Positions 53,715 to 63,386 of a stretch of 64,000 nt of DNA are shown one piece after another. The position numbers and the translations under genes are program-made. The DNA comes from an uncultured Anaeroplasmataceae bacterium (GTDB lineage: Bacteria; Bacillota_I; Bacilli_A; Acholeplasmatales; Anaeroplasmataceae). The stretch is taken from positions 1 to 64,000 of the forward strand of contig CANQBD010000003.1 in NCBI GenBank assembly GCA_947589245.1. The letters are read 5' to 3'. The notes under the pieces were generated by a model. The model ran no database searches, had not been told where the DNA came from, and saw only the letters and a program-made list of their open reading frames with translations. Numbering within the stretch: the stretch's first letter is position 1; the number at the start of each line of letters is the position of its first letter.

Positions 53715-54545
53715 TTATTTTTCTTTACCATAATCTAACGGAGCTTCATTAGGAAAAAGCTCTTCATATTGCTTATAAATATCATCAAACATTGTAATTT
53801 TTAAAAAGCTATGAACCTTCGCAACATCCCATTGCTTGTAATTATAAATTTTAAAAAATGGAAAATATCTTATACCTTTACAAAAATGCTTAATTACAGT
53901 ATCACTTTTAATCTTTCTTTGTTCATTAAAACGGAAAGGCATATAACGTCTTAGAGATGAAGCCTTATAAAGAGCTGTTTGATCAGAAAAATAATATTTT
54001 TTCTCATCTAAAAGCTTCAAAGCCTTTTCAAACATTTGGGTCTCTCTTACCTTCTTTAAATTGATATAAAGAACACCAGCATTAAAATAATCTCTTTTAA
54101 TCCAAAAACGCCCCATATAGTCCTTAACTACACCAATTTCTTTAGTTTCAATATCAATATCATTGAAAGCTTCTAAAGATGAACAAGTCATAATATCTGT
54201 ATCCAAATATATTACTTTATCACAATTTAAATATCTAGGTGACATAAGTCTAATCAAAGTACCTGGAGTATATTTAGGATTGCGGTTAGGAGAATCCTTA
54301 AATCGCTTTTCAAAATCGGCAGAAATATCATAATAGGTTAGTTCATTTAACGGATTAAAAGACTTCATTACCTCACGCAAATGATCAGCAGATTCCTTTG
54401 GAATCTTAGGTTCGTTAGACCAAGAAACCTCCATTGTCATCAAATGCAAATGCACGGGCTCTTTTGTATATTTCATAATCGTTAGCACATTTAAGCAAAT
54501 ACCTCTAAAAACCTTGTAATTAGAGCTGTGTAAAATGTTTATCAT
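53715..54545 (-). CDS. Glycosyltransferase family 8 protein
   Basis: A 276-residue GT8 glycosyltransferase, a retaining enzyme using a UDP-sugar. The metal-binding DxD is in VIYLDTDIM near residue 118, FNAGVLYINLKK near residue 155, SDQTALY near residue 188 and HFCKGIRYF near residue 228 are family blocks. It overlaps the upstream flippase-like gene by four bases (ATGA), so the two are coupled. Together they suggest a glycolipid that is made and then moved across the membrane. The acceptor is unknown. Confidence 0.9.
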   Translation of the reverse strand: MINILHSSNYKVFRGICLNVLTIMKYTKEPVHLHLMTMEVSWSNEPKIPKESADHLREVMKSFNPLNELTYYDISADFEKRFKDSPNRNPKYTPGTLIRLMSPRYLNCDKVIYLDTDIMTCSSLEAFNDIDIETKEIGVVKDYMGRFWIKRDYFNAGVLYINLKKVRETQMFEKALKLLDEKKYYFSDQTALYKASSLRRYMPFRFNEQRKIKSDTVIKHFCKGIRYFPFFKIYNYKQWDVAKVHSFLKITMFDDIYKQYEELFPNEAPLDYGKEK

Positions 54546-55684
54546 TGCTTCACTTCCCCTTCTACTACTTCCTTAGCCTTATTTTTTTTGACCATTATTT
54601 CAAAAATAAGATAAGCTATAAAGCTAATAAGCATTAATAAATAATATGTCAAAGCACGCCATAAAATCATACCAGTAAGACCAATCGTTTGGGTGACACC
54701 AGTAAATGTTGTAAAGATTGTTGTAAAAGCAAACTCTATACCGCCTGTACCACCTGGAGTTGGTACCCATACCATTGTTGTAATCGCAAAGGCTGAAGCT
54801 AAAATAATAAATGGTAAAACATCATAAGTAAGATCAACATATAATGCTCTTAAAACAAAGAAAGGAATTGCATAATAAAATACTAATGCAATCATTTTTA
54901 GGATAATAGCAGCAATAAAACTCCAAACATGAGAAAATATTTCTTTGGCAGCTGCCTGAGCATTCGCACAATAATTATTAAAGGCTGGAACAGCTTTGCT
55001 TAAATGCTTACCAATAAATTTAAACTTACAGAAATAATTTAATATCCTTACAAAAAGATCATGAACAAATTTACTTCTTGCCATTAAAATCATAAATACT
55101 AAAGTAAAAAGATTCATAGCAAAGCCTAAACCAATCATCCAAATTGTTGATGAGCTAAATTTTTCTGAAAAACGACCATAATAAAATAAAGCTGCTATCG
55201 CAAAAATATTCGTAGCAATCATTAAAGCAATGAAATTCATCACAATCATACCTGTTGATTCACTGGCTCTAATCTTTTTTTGAGTATATAGATAAACCTG
55301 AACTGGTTGTCCACCAGTTGAAAAAGGAGTAACACTATTAAAAAAATGTTCTGATAGACCAATACAATAATTATCTAAAAAATGCGTTTTAAAACTATTT
55401 TTTTTAGCTATAAGACATAGTGATAAGGGCCATAGACCAGCATAAGCTAATAAGCATAATAAAGCATAAGCCATATTACGACCATCAACAGTCTTAATTA
55501 AATCAATAGTAGCATTAATATCATTAAAATTGAAAAAAACGATAAAAACAATGACTGTTATCAGCAATATTAAAAGAACCGAAATTAAGGTTTTCTTTCG
55601 ATTTACAGGCCTACCTTCTTCTTTAGTTGTTTTGCTTATATCATCTAAGTTATTCTCAGTTGTTTCATTCGTATTTTCTGCCAT
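54542..55684 (-). CDS. UPF0104/LPG synthase TM-domain membrane protein (second paralogue)
   Basis: About 380 residues; paralogue of the gene at 104-1186. It has a hydrophilic N-terminal tail of about 25 residues, eight or so membrane segments, and the same motifs, FNSVTPFSTGGQPVQVYLY and VPTPGGTGGIEFAFT. It likely flips or scaffolds a lipid product of the coupled GT8 enzyme. The ATG at 55684 is 12 bases from AAAAGGA and a TTG at 55693 is only three, so the start is not settled. The stop is TGA. Confidence 0.88.
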   Translation of the reverse strand: MAENTNETTENNLDDISKTTKEEGRPVNRKKTLISVLLILLITVIVFIVFFNFNDINATIDLIKTVDGRNMAYALLCLLAYAGLWPLSLCLIAKKNSFKTHFLDNYCIGLSEHFFNSVTPFSTGGQPVQVYLYTQKKIRASESTGMIVMNFIALMIATNIFAIAALFYYGRFSEKFSSSTIWMIGLGFAMNLFTLVFMILMARSKFVHDLFVRILNYFCKFKFIGKHLSKAVPAFNNYCANAQAAAKEIFSHVWSFIAAIILKMIALVFYYAIPFFVLRALYVDLTYDVLPFIILASAFAITTMVWVPTPGGTGGIEFAFTTIFTTFTGVTQTIGLTGMILWRALTYYLLMLISFIAYLIFEIMVKKNKAKEVVEGEVKQ

Positions 55685-55820
55685 TTTTATCAAAAATCCT
55701 TTTCTTTTATTATTTTACTTAAAATAACCTTTTTTATCAAGCATTAATGACATTTTTCTTGCTAAAACACTATAATAGTGTTAAAATTTTTAATAGAGAT
55801 TAATTTAAGGTGTGAAAATT

Positions 55821-56615
55821 ATGAAGGATAAAATTATCTATTATAGTGATTTGAAAAATCAAGATTTTTCAGGTACTAATATAGTTGTTAAACCCCTACC
55901 GGACAATTATCAATATATCAAGAAAAATATTTTTTGGAAAATATGGGAGATTTTTATCTACTATTTAGTAGCTAAACCAATTCTAACAATTATTGTTAAA
56001 ATTAGATGGCACCATAAATTCATCAACAAAAAAGTCATTAAAAAAGTTAAAAAATCCGGTGCTATTCTTTACGGTAATCATACAACTAAATTAGCTGATG
56101 CTTTTGTGCCTCATATGTTAGTTTACCGTAAAAATTATATAATTGCTTCTCCTGAAACAATGTCATTACCTTTTTTAAAAAATTTATTAAATGCTTTAGG
56201 CGTTATTCCTTTGACTGATAAGCTATCCTTAAAGAAAAAGCTATTACAAGCTATTAAGTATCACTTAAGCAAAGGTAATTTTTTAACAATCTATCCAGAA
56301 GCTCATATTTGGCCATTCTATACTAAAATTAGACCATTTGATAGTACGAGTTTCAAATATGCAGCAATCTTCAACGTCCCTGTATTTGCATTAACAACCT
56401 GTTATCAAAAAAGACGTTTTAGAAAATTTCCTAAGATAGTAACAACCGTTGATGGGCCATACTATCCTAAGGAAGAATTAAATAATAATGAAAATGCTGC
56501 TTATTTAAGAGATTTAGTTTATAATAAAATGGTTGAAAGAGCCAATTTGTATTCAACCTATGAATATGTTAAATATGTTTATCAACCCAAAGAAAAAGAG
56601 TCAACAGATTATTAA
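55821..56615 (+). CDS. PlsC-like acyltransferase
   Basis: A 264-residue 1-acyl-glycerol-3-phosphate acyltransferase-type protein. The catalytic H(X4)D is NHTTKLAD near residue 89, and the substrate-binding block YPEAHIWP near residue 155 replaces the usual PEGT. One hydrophobic N-terminal segment (about residues 38-55) suggests membrane association. It esterifies a lipid or glycolipid acceptor with a fatty acid. The ATG at 55821, eight bases after AAGGTG, is preferred over the GTG at 55812. It is divergent from the flippase/GT8 pair, so the three genes may make one membrane lipid. Confidence 0.86.
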   Translation: MKDKIIYYSDLKNQDFSGTNIVVKPLPDNYQYIKKNIFWKIWEIFIYYLVAKPILTIIVKIRWHHKFINKKVIKKVKKSGAILYGNHTTKLADAFVPHMLVYRKNYIIASPETMSLPFLKNLLNALGVIPLTDKLSLKKKLLQAIKYHLSKGNFLTIYPEAHIWPFYTKIRPFDSTSFKYAAIFNVPVFALTTCYQKRRFRKFPKIVTTVDGPYYPKEELNNNENAAYLRDLVYNKMVERANLYSTYEYVKYVYQPKEKESTDY

Positions 56616-56637
56616 TTCGTTGACTCTTATTTTTTTT
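56598..56637. terminator. Bidirectional terminator between plsC-like and esterase genes
   Basis: GAGTCAAC and GTTGACTC form a stem with TATTTTTTTT on the plus strand and TTTTTCTTT on the minus strand. It serves both converging genes. Confidence 0.9.
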
Positions 56638-57395
56638 TAATCTAAAAGATAATACATAAAATAAGGTGCTTGCTTAAGCCAGCTAGGCCAATCATGAGGA
56701 ATATCATAGCCCCAATAATCAACCCAAGCAGGAATATTGTGCCTTTTTAACTCATATTCTACCGCCTTAGTATCAGCGATACATTCAGTTTCCCATGCAC
56801 CTTGACCAACACATAAAATGATTTGGCTGCGACGATATAAATCTAAATAAGGATGATCAAAGTTCATACATTTAAGACTATCTAAAGGTGAATTTAAGAA
56901 TGTTAAATCATCAGCATAATCTTTAACAAAAAAACCAGAATGATAAATTCCTGATAAAGCCAAAACAGCATCAAAAATATCAGGCTTTCTCACAAAAAAG
57001 TTCATGGCATGGTAGGCCCCCATTGAACAACCAAAGGCTAAAATACCACTAGCCACACCACCACCATTGCCATACGTATTGATTTCATAAATGCGGTGGA
57101 CTATTTCTTTAATAATATAATTAAAATAAGCCTCTTGAGTTTCCATTCGCCATCTTGGATTCTTATTCTCAGCACTCCAAGAATCAATATCAATAGAATC
57201 AACACAGAAAATTTGAATCTTTCCTTGATCAATATACCAACTTAATTCATTAATTAAGCCCCGATTTTCATAATCATAAAAACGACCATTTTGACAAGGA
57301 AATGCTAGACATGGTTTACCGGCATGACCATAAACTTTATATTCCATGTCATGACCAAGTATATTACTATATTCACAATAATACTCTACTTTCAT
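56637..57395 (-). CDS. Alpha/beta-hydrolase esterase
   Basis: A 252-residue esterase of the Esterase_D/PF00756 type. The nucleophile elbow is AFGCSMGAYHA near residue 121, the acid is probably in the VGQGAWETE region, and the histidine is in GYDIPHDWPSW near residue 232. It is cytoplasmic and may remove acyl groups (acetyl, feruloyl) from sugars. It lies ten bases after xylA and ends the operon, which suggests deacylation of xylose-containing compounds; that link is inferred from position. Confidence 0.85.
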   Translation of the reverse strand: MKVEYYCEYSNILGHDMEYKVYGHAGKPCLAFPCQNGRFYDYENRGLINELSWYIDQGKIQIFCVDSIDIDSWSAENKNPRWRMETQEAYFNYIIKEIVHRIYEINTYGNGGGVASGILAFGCSMGAYHAMNFFVRKPDIFDAVLALSGIYHSGFFVKDYADDLTFLNSPLDSLKCMNFDHPYLDLYRRSQIILCVGQGAWETECIADTKAVEYELKRHNIPAWVDYWGYDIPHDWPSWLKQAPYFMYYLLD

Positions 57396-57405
57396 TTGTA
57401 AACCC

Positions 57406-58716
57406 CTATTGATAAATATATTGATTTAAAATTGCTTCTAATAACTCTTGTGAACCAGAATTATTAGTTACAGTATCATGCTCGATAGCATATTCACTTA
57501 AATCTTCTAAAGTAACCTCTTTATTGTCAATTTGTTTACCAATACCTGTTTTATAAGATGCATATCTCTCAGCTTTAAAGTCTTCAAAGACATGGTCTTC
57601 TAATAGCTTAGCAGCTACCTTTAAGCCTTTAGCAAAGGTATCCATACCAGCAATGTATGCTATGAATAAATCCTCATCACTAAAACTCTGACGACGTACC
57701 TTAGCATCAAAATTTAAACCACCATTACCTAGACCACCATTTAATAATACTTCATACATGGCTAAAGTAGCATCATAAACATTAGTTGGAAATTGATCAG
57801 TATCCCAACCAAGTAAACTATCACCTTGATTAGCATCAATAGACCCTAATACGCCATTAATACGCGCCATATTTAATTCATGATTAAAAGTATGAATAGC
57901 TAAAGTAGCATGATTAGCTTCAATATTCATCTTAAAATCATTTTCCAAACCATAGGCTCTTAAAAAGCCTAAAACAGTTTGAACATCAAAATCATATTGG
58001 TGCTTAGTTGGTTCCTTAGGCTTTGGTTCAATTAAAAGCTGGGCATTTAAACCACTTTTTTTATTATAATCACGAGCTAATGTAAGTAAAGTTGCGTAAT
58101 GATCTAATTCTAGCTTAGTATCAGTGTTTAATAATGTATCATAACCTTCACGACCGCCCCAGAAAACATAATTTTTACCACCAAGCTTTTTAGTTATATC
58201 CATTGCCTTTTTAATTTGAGCAGCCGCATAAGCAAAAGCTGTAGCATTAGGGCTTGTCCCAGCACCAGCTAAATAACGTTTATGATTGAAGCAATTAGCC
58301 GTTCCCCATAAACATTTTATACCTGTCTTTTGCATCTTTTCTAAGACATAATCTGAAACCTTATCTAAAGCTTCATTTGATTCCTTTAAAGTTGCAAGCT
58401 CAGGAGCCATATCACGATCATGAAAACAAAAATATTCAATACCTAGCTTTTCCATAAATTCAAAGCCTGCATCAACCTTAGCATAAGCCTCTTCTAATGG
58501 ATCACTTTTTTCAAAGGTTCTAACCATTGTATTTCCCCCAAATTGATCTGAACCTTTAGCACATAAAGTATGCCACCAGCTCATTGCAAACTTTAAATGC
58601 TCTTTCATTGGTTTACCTAAAACTAATTCATCCTTGTTATAGTGCTTAAAAGCTAAAGGATTTTTAGAACTAGGACCCTCATAATTGATTTTTCCAACCT
58701 TAAAATATTCTTTCAT
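57406..58716 (-). CDS. xylA: Xylose isomerase
   Basis: A 436-residue class II xylose isomerase converting D-xylose to D-xylulose. Active-site blocks: [11 protein letters not shown] with the base histidine, [29 protein letters not shown] and [10 protein letters not shown] metal ligands, and [16 protein letters not shown]. Full length. It follows xylB by 11 bases. No XylR or xylose transporter is in the window. Confidence 0.97.
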   Translation of the reverse strand: MKEYFKVGKINYEGPSSKNPLAFKHYNKDELVLGKPMKEHLKFAMSWWHTLCAKGSDQFGGNTMVRTFEKSDPLEEAYAKVDAGFEFMEKLGIEYFCFHDRDMAPELATLKESNEALDKVSDYVLEKMQKTGIKCLWGTANCFNHKRYLAGAGTSPNATAFAYAAAQIKKAMDITKKLGGKNYVFWGGREGYDTLLNTDTKLELDHYATLLTLARDYNKKSGLNAQLLIEPKPKEPTKHQYDFDVQTVLGFLRAYGLENDFKMNIEANHATLAIHTFNHELNMARINGVLGSIDANQGDSLLGWDTDQFPTNVYDATLAMYEVLLNGGLGNGGLNFDAKVRRQSFSDEDLFIAYIAGMDTFAKGLKVAAKLLEDHVFEDFKAERYASYKTGIGKQIDNKEVTLEDLSEYAIEHDTVTNNSGSQELLEAILNQYIYQ

Positions 58717-58727
58717 AAATCTTCCTC

Positions 58728-60200
58728 CTATTCTTTGAAAGCTTTTTTATAGTATGTTTTTAAACTTTTATAAGCTTCTTGATATAATAAATAGCCATCC
58801 TTATAAGCTAAAACCCAAGCCTCATTAGGTAGTTCATTATCCTTAATATGAATAATCTTTGAGGTAGCCTCAGCTATTGATGTATAAACTCCATCAGCTA
58901 CCATCGCTAAAATGGCAACACCTAAAGCTCCTCCCTCAGATTGTTCTAAGCGCGATATTTTCATATTTAAGATAGAAGCTATAATGCTTCGCCAAAGTTG
59001 ACCATTGGCCCCACCACCAGAAACTAAAACCTTCTTGTATTCTATTTTTGGTAGCATATTGAAACAATCATTTAAGCTAAAAGCTACGCCTTCTAGGATA
59101 GCCCTTGTAAAATCACCTAAAGATGTATTCTGTCTTATCCCAATAAAAGTACCCGAAGCATAGGGATCTAGATGAGGTGTTCTTTCCCCATTTAAATATG
59201 GTAAATAAATCAAACCATTAGCCATTGGTACACTAGCTAAAGCCTTTTGATTAAGCTCTTCATAATTTAAGCCAGCCCCAAAATTTTCCTTAAACCATTT
59301 ATAGGAAAGTCCACAACCATTAGTAACCCCCATAACATGATAGGTATTAGGTACAGCATGCATAAATACTTGTAAATTATTGGTCTTTAAATCTTCTTTT
59401 AAAATGGGCGAAAAAACAACTCCTGAAGATCCTAAAACAATACTTACTTCACCTTTACTTATAATACCATTACCTAAGGCCGCAGCTGCTTGATCACCAG
59501 CCCCACCAACAACAAAACACTTTTCACTCAAGCCAAGTTCTTTTTGATTTTCTTTTGTGACATAACCGCTAATCTCAACTGATTCCTGAAGACTTGGTAA
59601 ACAATCTTTAGATAACTCTAAATAGTCTAATATTTCCTTTGAAAATTCTTTCTTATAAATATCTAACATCTGCATACCTGATGCATCAGAATACTCGGTT
59701 TTAAATTCTTTAGTAAGCATATAACGAATATAGTCCTTAGGCAACATGACCTTAGCAATCCGACAATAAATATCAGGTTCATTATTTTTTACCCATAAAA
59801 GTTTAGCAAGCGTAAAGGCTGGAACAACCTCATTACCAGTTATTGCCTTTAAGCGCTCATTACCAAAATTTATAGCAAGCTCTTCGGCCTCTAAAATAGC
59901 CCTATTATCACACCAAATAATACTATTTCTTAAGACCTTGTCCTCTTTATCTAAAATAACTAAACCATGCATCTGGCCAGATAAACCAATACCTTTAATT
60001 TCCAAGCCCAGCTTTGTAATTTCTTTGATTGTTTTCTTTACAGCTTCCCACCAATCACAAGGACGTTCCTCACTATAGCCTGGCTTAATAGTTAAAAGCT
60101 CATATTCAGCTGTAGCACTAGCTAGTACATGACCAGCCTTATCAAAACAGACAGTCTTAGTACCACTAGTTCCAATATCAATTCCCAAATAACAATCCAT
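58728..60200 (-). CDS. xylB: Xylulokinase
   Basis: A 490-residue FGGY-family kinase phosphorylating D-xylulose. [15 protein letters not shown] is the N-terminal phosphate loop, [13 protein letters not shown] is the xylulokinase signature block, and [18 protein letters not shown] is the C-terminal FGGY motif. It starts four bases after the serine acetyltransferase gene and precedes xylA, so the three are cotranscribed. Confidence 0.96.
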   Translation of the reverse strand: MDCYLGIDIGTSGTKTVCFDKAGHVLASATAEYELLTIKPGYSEERPCDWWEAVKKTIKEITKLGLEIKGIGLSGQMHGLVILDKEDKVLRNSIIWCDNRAILEAEELAINFGNERLKAITGNEVVPAFTLAKLLWVKNNEPDIYCRIAKVMLPKDYIRYMLTKEFKTEYSDASGMQMLDIYKKEFSKEILDYLELSKDCLPSLQESVEISGYVTKENQKELGLSEKCFVVGGAGDQAAAALGNGIISKGEVSIVLGSSGVVFSPILKEDLKTNNLQVFMHAVPNTYHVMGVTNGCGLSYKWFKENFGAGLNYEELNQKALASVPMANGLIYLPYLNGERTPHLDPYASGTFIGIRQNTSLGDFTRAILEGVAFSLNDCFNMLPKIEYKKVLVSGGGANGQLWRSIIASILNMKISRLEQSEGGALGVAILAMVADGVYTSIAEATSKIIHIKDNELPNEAWVLAYKDGYLLYQEAYKSLKTYYKKAFKE

Positions 60201-60204
60201 TTAT

Positions 60205-60984
60205 CTACACCTTATTTCTTTTATCTGATTTTGCAATGATAGTATTAGCCTCAACACTACTAGTTATATAAGCATTACTGCCAATTGTAACATTAGGACC
60301 AATAACTGTTTCGCCACCAAAGATTGAAGCTGATGAATAAATAGTTACATAATCTAAAATGGTTGGATGCCGTTTTATCCCTTTAAGTTTAGAACCATCA
60401 CGTAACGATAAAGCCCCTAAAGTAACACCTTGATAGATCTTAACATAATTACCAATAATTGTTGTTTCACCAATCACAATACCTGTTCCATGATCAATAA
60501 AGAAATGATGGCCAATAACCGCATTAGGATTTATATCAATACCCGTTTTATTATGAGCATATTCACTCATTAAACGTGGTAAAATTGGCACATTAAGAAT
60601 AGCAAGCTCATGAGCCAAACGATAAACTAGGATAGCAAATAAGCCAGGATAACATAAAATAATCTCAGCCTCAGAATTGGCAGCTGGATCACCTAAAACA
60701 AAAGCCTCAATATCTTGTTTTAATAATTCTTCAATTTTAGGAAGCTGAGCTAAAAAAGCATCAATAATCTCAACTTTGTAGTTTTGACTACTGCAGCTAC
60801 ATATTAATTGTTCTAAAAAAGACTTTGCGGTAGCTAAAGGATTATCGGGACAATAAAAATATTTAGGAAAAAGCACACCTCTTAAAACATTAATGAGTTC
60901 TTCAATTAACTTTTCATCAATTAAACAAGCATCTTTTGCCTCTTCTTTTTTACCATTTAACCAATTACTTAAAGCATCGTTCAT
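60205..60984 (-). CDS. Serine O-acetyltransferase
   Basis: A 259-residue serine acetyltransferase (CysE/EpsC-like), making O-acetylserine for cysteine synthesis. An alpha-helical N-terminal domain (residues 1-125) is followed by left-handed hexapeptide repeats. GHHFFIDHGTGIVIGETT carries the catalytic His-Asp pair, and GVTLGALS follows. It lacks an adjacent cysK. It is the first gene of the operon with xylB, xylA and the esterase, an unusual grouping. TGGAG lies before the ATG. Confidence 0.9.
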   Translation of the reverse strand: MNDALSNWLNGKKEEAKDACLIDEKLIEELINVLRGVLFPKYFYCPDNPLATAKSFLEQLICSCSSQNYKVEIIDAFLAQLPKIEELLKQDIEAFVLGDPAANSEAEIILCYPGLFAILVYRLAHELAILNVPILPRLMSEYAHNKTGIDINPNAVIGHHFFIDHGTGIVIGETTIIGNYVKIYQGVTLGALSLRDGSKLKGIKRHPTILDYVTIYSSASIFGGETVIGPNVTIGSNAYITSSVEANTIIAKSDKRNKV

Positions 60985-61082
60985 AAAAACAACTCCATAA
61001 TAATATCAATATTATTATATTATTTTTTTTTAGATTTGGAAATACAAGAATAATAAATTCTTTCATTTATTTTTAAATTCTT

Positions 61083-61107
61083 AAAAAAGGTGCTAACAAG
61101 TAGCACC
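61083..61107 (-). terminator. Terminator, copy B of the island-flanking repeat
   Basis: GGTGCTA, loop CTTGT, TAGCACC then six Ts on the minus strand. The stem, the flanking TGA and TTTTTTAA are shared with copy A at 63868-63892. Confidence 0.85.
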
Positions 61108-61121
61108 TCAGAGTGATGAAA

Positions 61122-61150
61122 ATTAAAAGGGCAAAAATGCCCCTTTTAAT
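61122..61150 (-). terminator. Second terminator after rloB
   Basis: ATTAAAAGGGGC and GCCCTTTTAAT form a long stem with a TTTTC tail on the minus strand. The remaining 61151-61315 sequence shows nothing I recognise. Confidence 0.75.
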
Positions 61151-61315
61151 CTCTCTATTCAACAATAAAATCTAAAAGTTAATAACCCAATATGACAAAC
61201 TCTTATATTTCTTGATCTATTTCATTTAATCTTTTTTAGTTTCTACTCTTACTAAAGTCGTAATCGTTTTAACTATAATCCCCTTATCCAAGTTAAAAAT
61301 TTCATATCAAAATAA

Positions 61316-61933
61316 CTAGTTAGTAAGTTTTAAAGCCTCAATAAGCTTATAAACATTTGTAGAGGAATTCCATTCCCATATCTTCATTTGAGAATTTTCA
61401 CCATATCGTTGGTTATGATCTGCCACACGACTTTGATAATTTACTTTTGCATTATTTATTGCAGTTTTGTAATAAGGAATAAAGTATTTTTTAAGGATTT
61501 CTTTATCATTCTTGTTATAAGAAAGCCCATCTTTCTTTTTGCTTAAATACTTATCTAAAATACGCTTGTGGCTTTTAATATCCATTTGTTTACTACACTC
61601 TTGAAAATGCATAATTAACCAAACTTCAAAGGCCAAATTTGAATAAGCATATCTCACTCCATATCGAGCGGCTAATTTTAAAGCTGGCATTAATCTATCT
61701 TCTTCATAAGTATTATCAATATCGAAAACAACCCAAACTTGATTTGCATTCATCAAATATGACTTTGCATATTCTATTAGACCATAGGGATCTTTGTTAG
61801 CATACAATATTTTTACATCATAAATGCTTTTTTGAGATTTCAAAAGTGTAAAATAATTATATTCAGTTTCTTGCCCATTGGTAATAATATAGAATTTATC
61901 TCTAGTTTTCTTTTCTTTCATATTTCTAGCCAT
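61316..61933 (-). CDS. RloB-family protein (Toprim-like)
   Basis: A 205-residue RloB-like protein. The N-terminal ITNGQETEYNYF carries the conserved glutamates (22 and 24), and VWVVFDIDN carries the DxD pair (aspartates 71 and 73), the layout of a Toprim nuclease fold. ARYGVRYAYSNLAFEVWLIMHF is the family's central block. RloB genes occur next to AAA ATPases in abortive-infection (AbiL-like) and restriction-linked loci. GAGGTAATTC, 11 bases after the ATPase gene's stop, serves as ribosome site. It is probably the effector of the pair. Confidence 0.85.
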   Translation of the reverse strand: MARNMKEKKTRDKFYIITNGQETEYNYFTLLKSQKSIYDVKILYANKDPYGLIEYAKSYLMNANQVWVVFDIDNTYEEDRLMPALKLAARYGVRYAYSNLAFEVWLIMHFQECSKQMDIKSHKRILDKYLSKKKDGLSYNKNDKEILKKYFIPYYKTAINNAKVNYQSRVADHNQRYGENSQMKIWEWNSSTNVYKLIEALKLTN

Positions 61934-61944
61934 CTTGAATTACC

Positions 61945-63249
61945 TCACACTTCTTTATTCATATCAGGTAATTTAGAATAAAAACCAGCTAAATAACGCT
62001 TGCTAAATAAATTCTTCTTACGAACATTTTTAAAATCACTTAAAGAGGTCAAAGAACTTTCGCCGAATGCATCTTTACTTGTGAAATAGATTTGATCTCT
62101 TCTCAAATCTTCATCCATAAGCATTACATTATGTGCAGTACATATCAATTGAGAATTTTTTGGATTCTTATCAATAGAGTTGAATAATTTAATTAAATAG
62201 TCAGCCACCAAGAAATGTAGCTTTGCATCTATTTCATCTATCACAATTACTCTTCCTTGATCTAAAGCTGCCAAAATCCAACCCAAATAAAACAATAATC
62301 TTTGTGTACCTTCAGAATTAAATCCTGCATCCTTTAATAACATTATTTCTTTTTTAGAAATAGGCTTTTTACTCTTTGAATCATATACATCAAAGAACGT
62401 ACGCATATCAATGTTAAATATATTATTTTCCTCTTGTTTCAATTGCCCTAATAAAGGTTTAGGTTGAATTTGTAATTCTGTATTAAAACGTAATACATCA
62501 TTAAAATCTGCCATATTAACTATTTTATCTTTAACTACATCAATATTTTTAATTCCAATATCAGCAAGGGCTAAAATCTTTAATGCTTGTTCTTTGTATT
62601 TCCCATTTGCCATAGTATAAATATCTAAACTGTTTGCGTTATTTTCAAAAACAATCAATAAATTTTGAAACCATAGCATAGCATCATTCAAGTATTTTGC
62701 TATATCCAAATGGAAGTTTCTACCTACAGACAAAAACAATGCTGTCGGAGCTAGATTAATTAATTTTGCTGCAGCTTTATCTTGACCTATGATTTCTAAT
62801 CTATTTTCAGAACGTTTAAAAATAGTAGTTAATCTTTCTTTTCTTCTTTCTAACCATTCTTTTTTAACAATACGATCATTTATAATGAAACCATATTTGT
62901 AATATGTATTATTTTGAATAAATTCAACTTCATACAAGCTGTCTTCTTTTATTGTATTTTCATAAAATGCATATACTTCATTACTTTGTACTATAGGTAA
63001 TTGAGATGCTGAATATAATATAACATTCTTCATATAGGCTAAAGCCTTGAAAATGTTTGATTTTCCAGAAGCATTTCCACCAAAAATAATAGCAGACTTC
63101 AAAAGAGTATTTTCTCCTTTAGGCATTAAATTTTCTGCAATAGTAAAAGTGTTAATTTGTTTTAATTCTTCATCTTTAGTTGCTTGCATGCTTAAAGATG
63201 TTGCCTCATAAAAAGATCTAGAATTTGAAAAATTGAAGTTTATTAACAT
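61945..63249 (-). CDS. AAA_15/OLD-like AAA family ATPase (RloA/AbiLi-like)
   Basis: A 434-residue SMC/OLD-type ATPase. Walker A is FGGNASGKSN (residues 56-65), Walker B is VIVIDEIDAKLH near residue 340, and CTAHN is the switch histidine. The long middle carries the dimerisation insert. Such ATPases pair with RloB or other nuclease partners in phage-defence modules. The ATG at 63249 is best spaced from AAAGGAG, although another ATG six bases upstream is possible. It is probably the sensor/regulator of the RloB protein. Confidence 0.87.
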   Translation of the reverse strand: MLINFNFSNSRSFYEATSLSMQATKDEELKQINTFTIAENLMPKGENTLLKSAIIFGGNASGKSNIFKALAYMKNVILYSASQLPIVQSNEVYAFYENTIKEDSLYEVEFIQNNTYYKYGFIINDRIVKKEWLERRKERLTTIFKRSENRLEIIGQDKAAAKLINLAPTALFLSVGRNFHLDIAKYLNDAMLWFQNLLIVFENNANSLDIYTMANGKYKEQALKILALADIGIKNIDVVKDKIVNMADFNDVLRFNTELQIQPKPLLGQLKQEENNIFNIDMRTFFDVYDSKSKKPISKKEIMLLKDAGFNSEGTQRLLFYLGWILAALDQGRVIVIDEIDAKLHFLVADYLIKLFNSIDKNPKNSQLICTAHNVMLMDEDLRRDQIYFTSKDAFGESSLTSLSDFKNVRKKNLFSKRYLAGFYSKLPDMNKEV

Positions 63250-63285
63250 AGTCATCTGCTCCTTTAATATACTTATTTTACTATT

Positions 63286-63291
63286 ATTATA
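63286..63291 (-). promoter_or_regulatory. -10 box of the ATPase-rloB operon
   Basis: TATAAT on the minus strand about 37 bases before the ATPase start. The -35 slot (TGATTA) is weak. Confidence 0.45.
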
Positions 63292-63316
63292 TTCAAAAGT
63301 AAATGCCTTAATCACA

Positions 63317-63341
63317 ATTTTTGCAAAAAAAGTGCAAAAAT
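63317..63341. promoter_or_regulatory. Inverted repeat upstream of the ATPase-rloB promoter
   Basis: ATTTTTGCA and TGCAAAAAT, 9-bp arms with a 7-base spacer, abutting the -35 position. It is a possible operator. Confidence 0.4.
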
Positions 63342-63386
63342 ATACTATAACTATACAAAACTATGGTTTCATTTCTATCTTTATAC

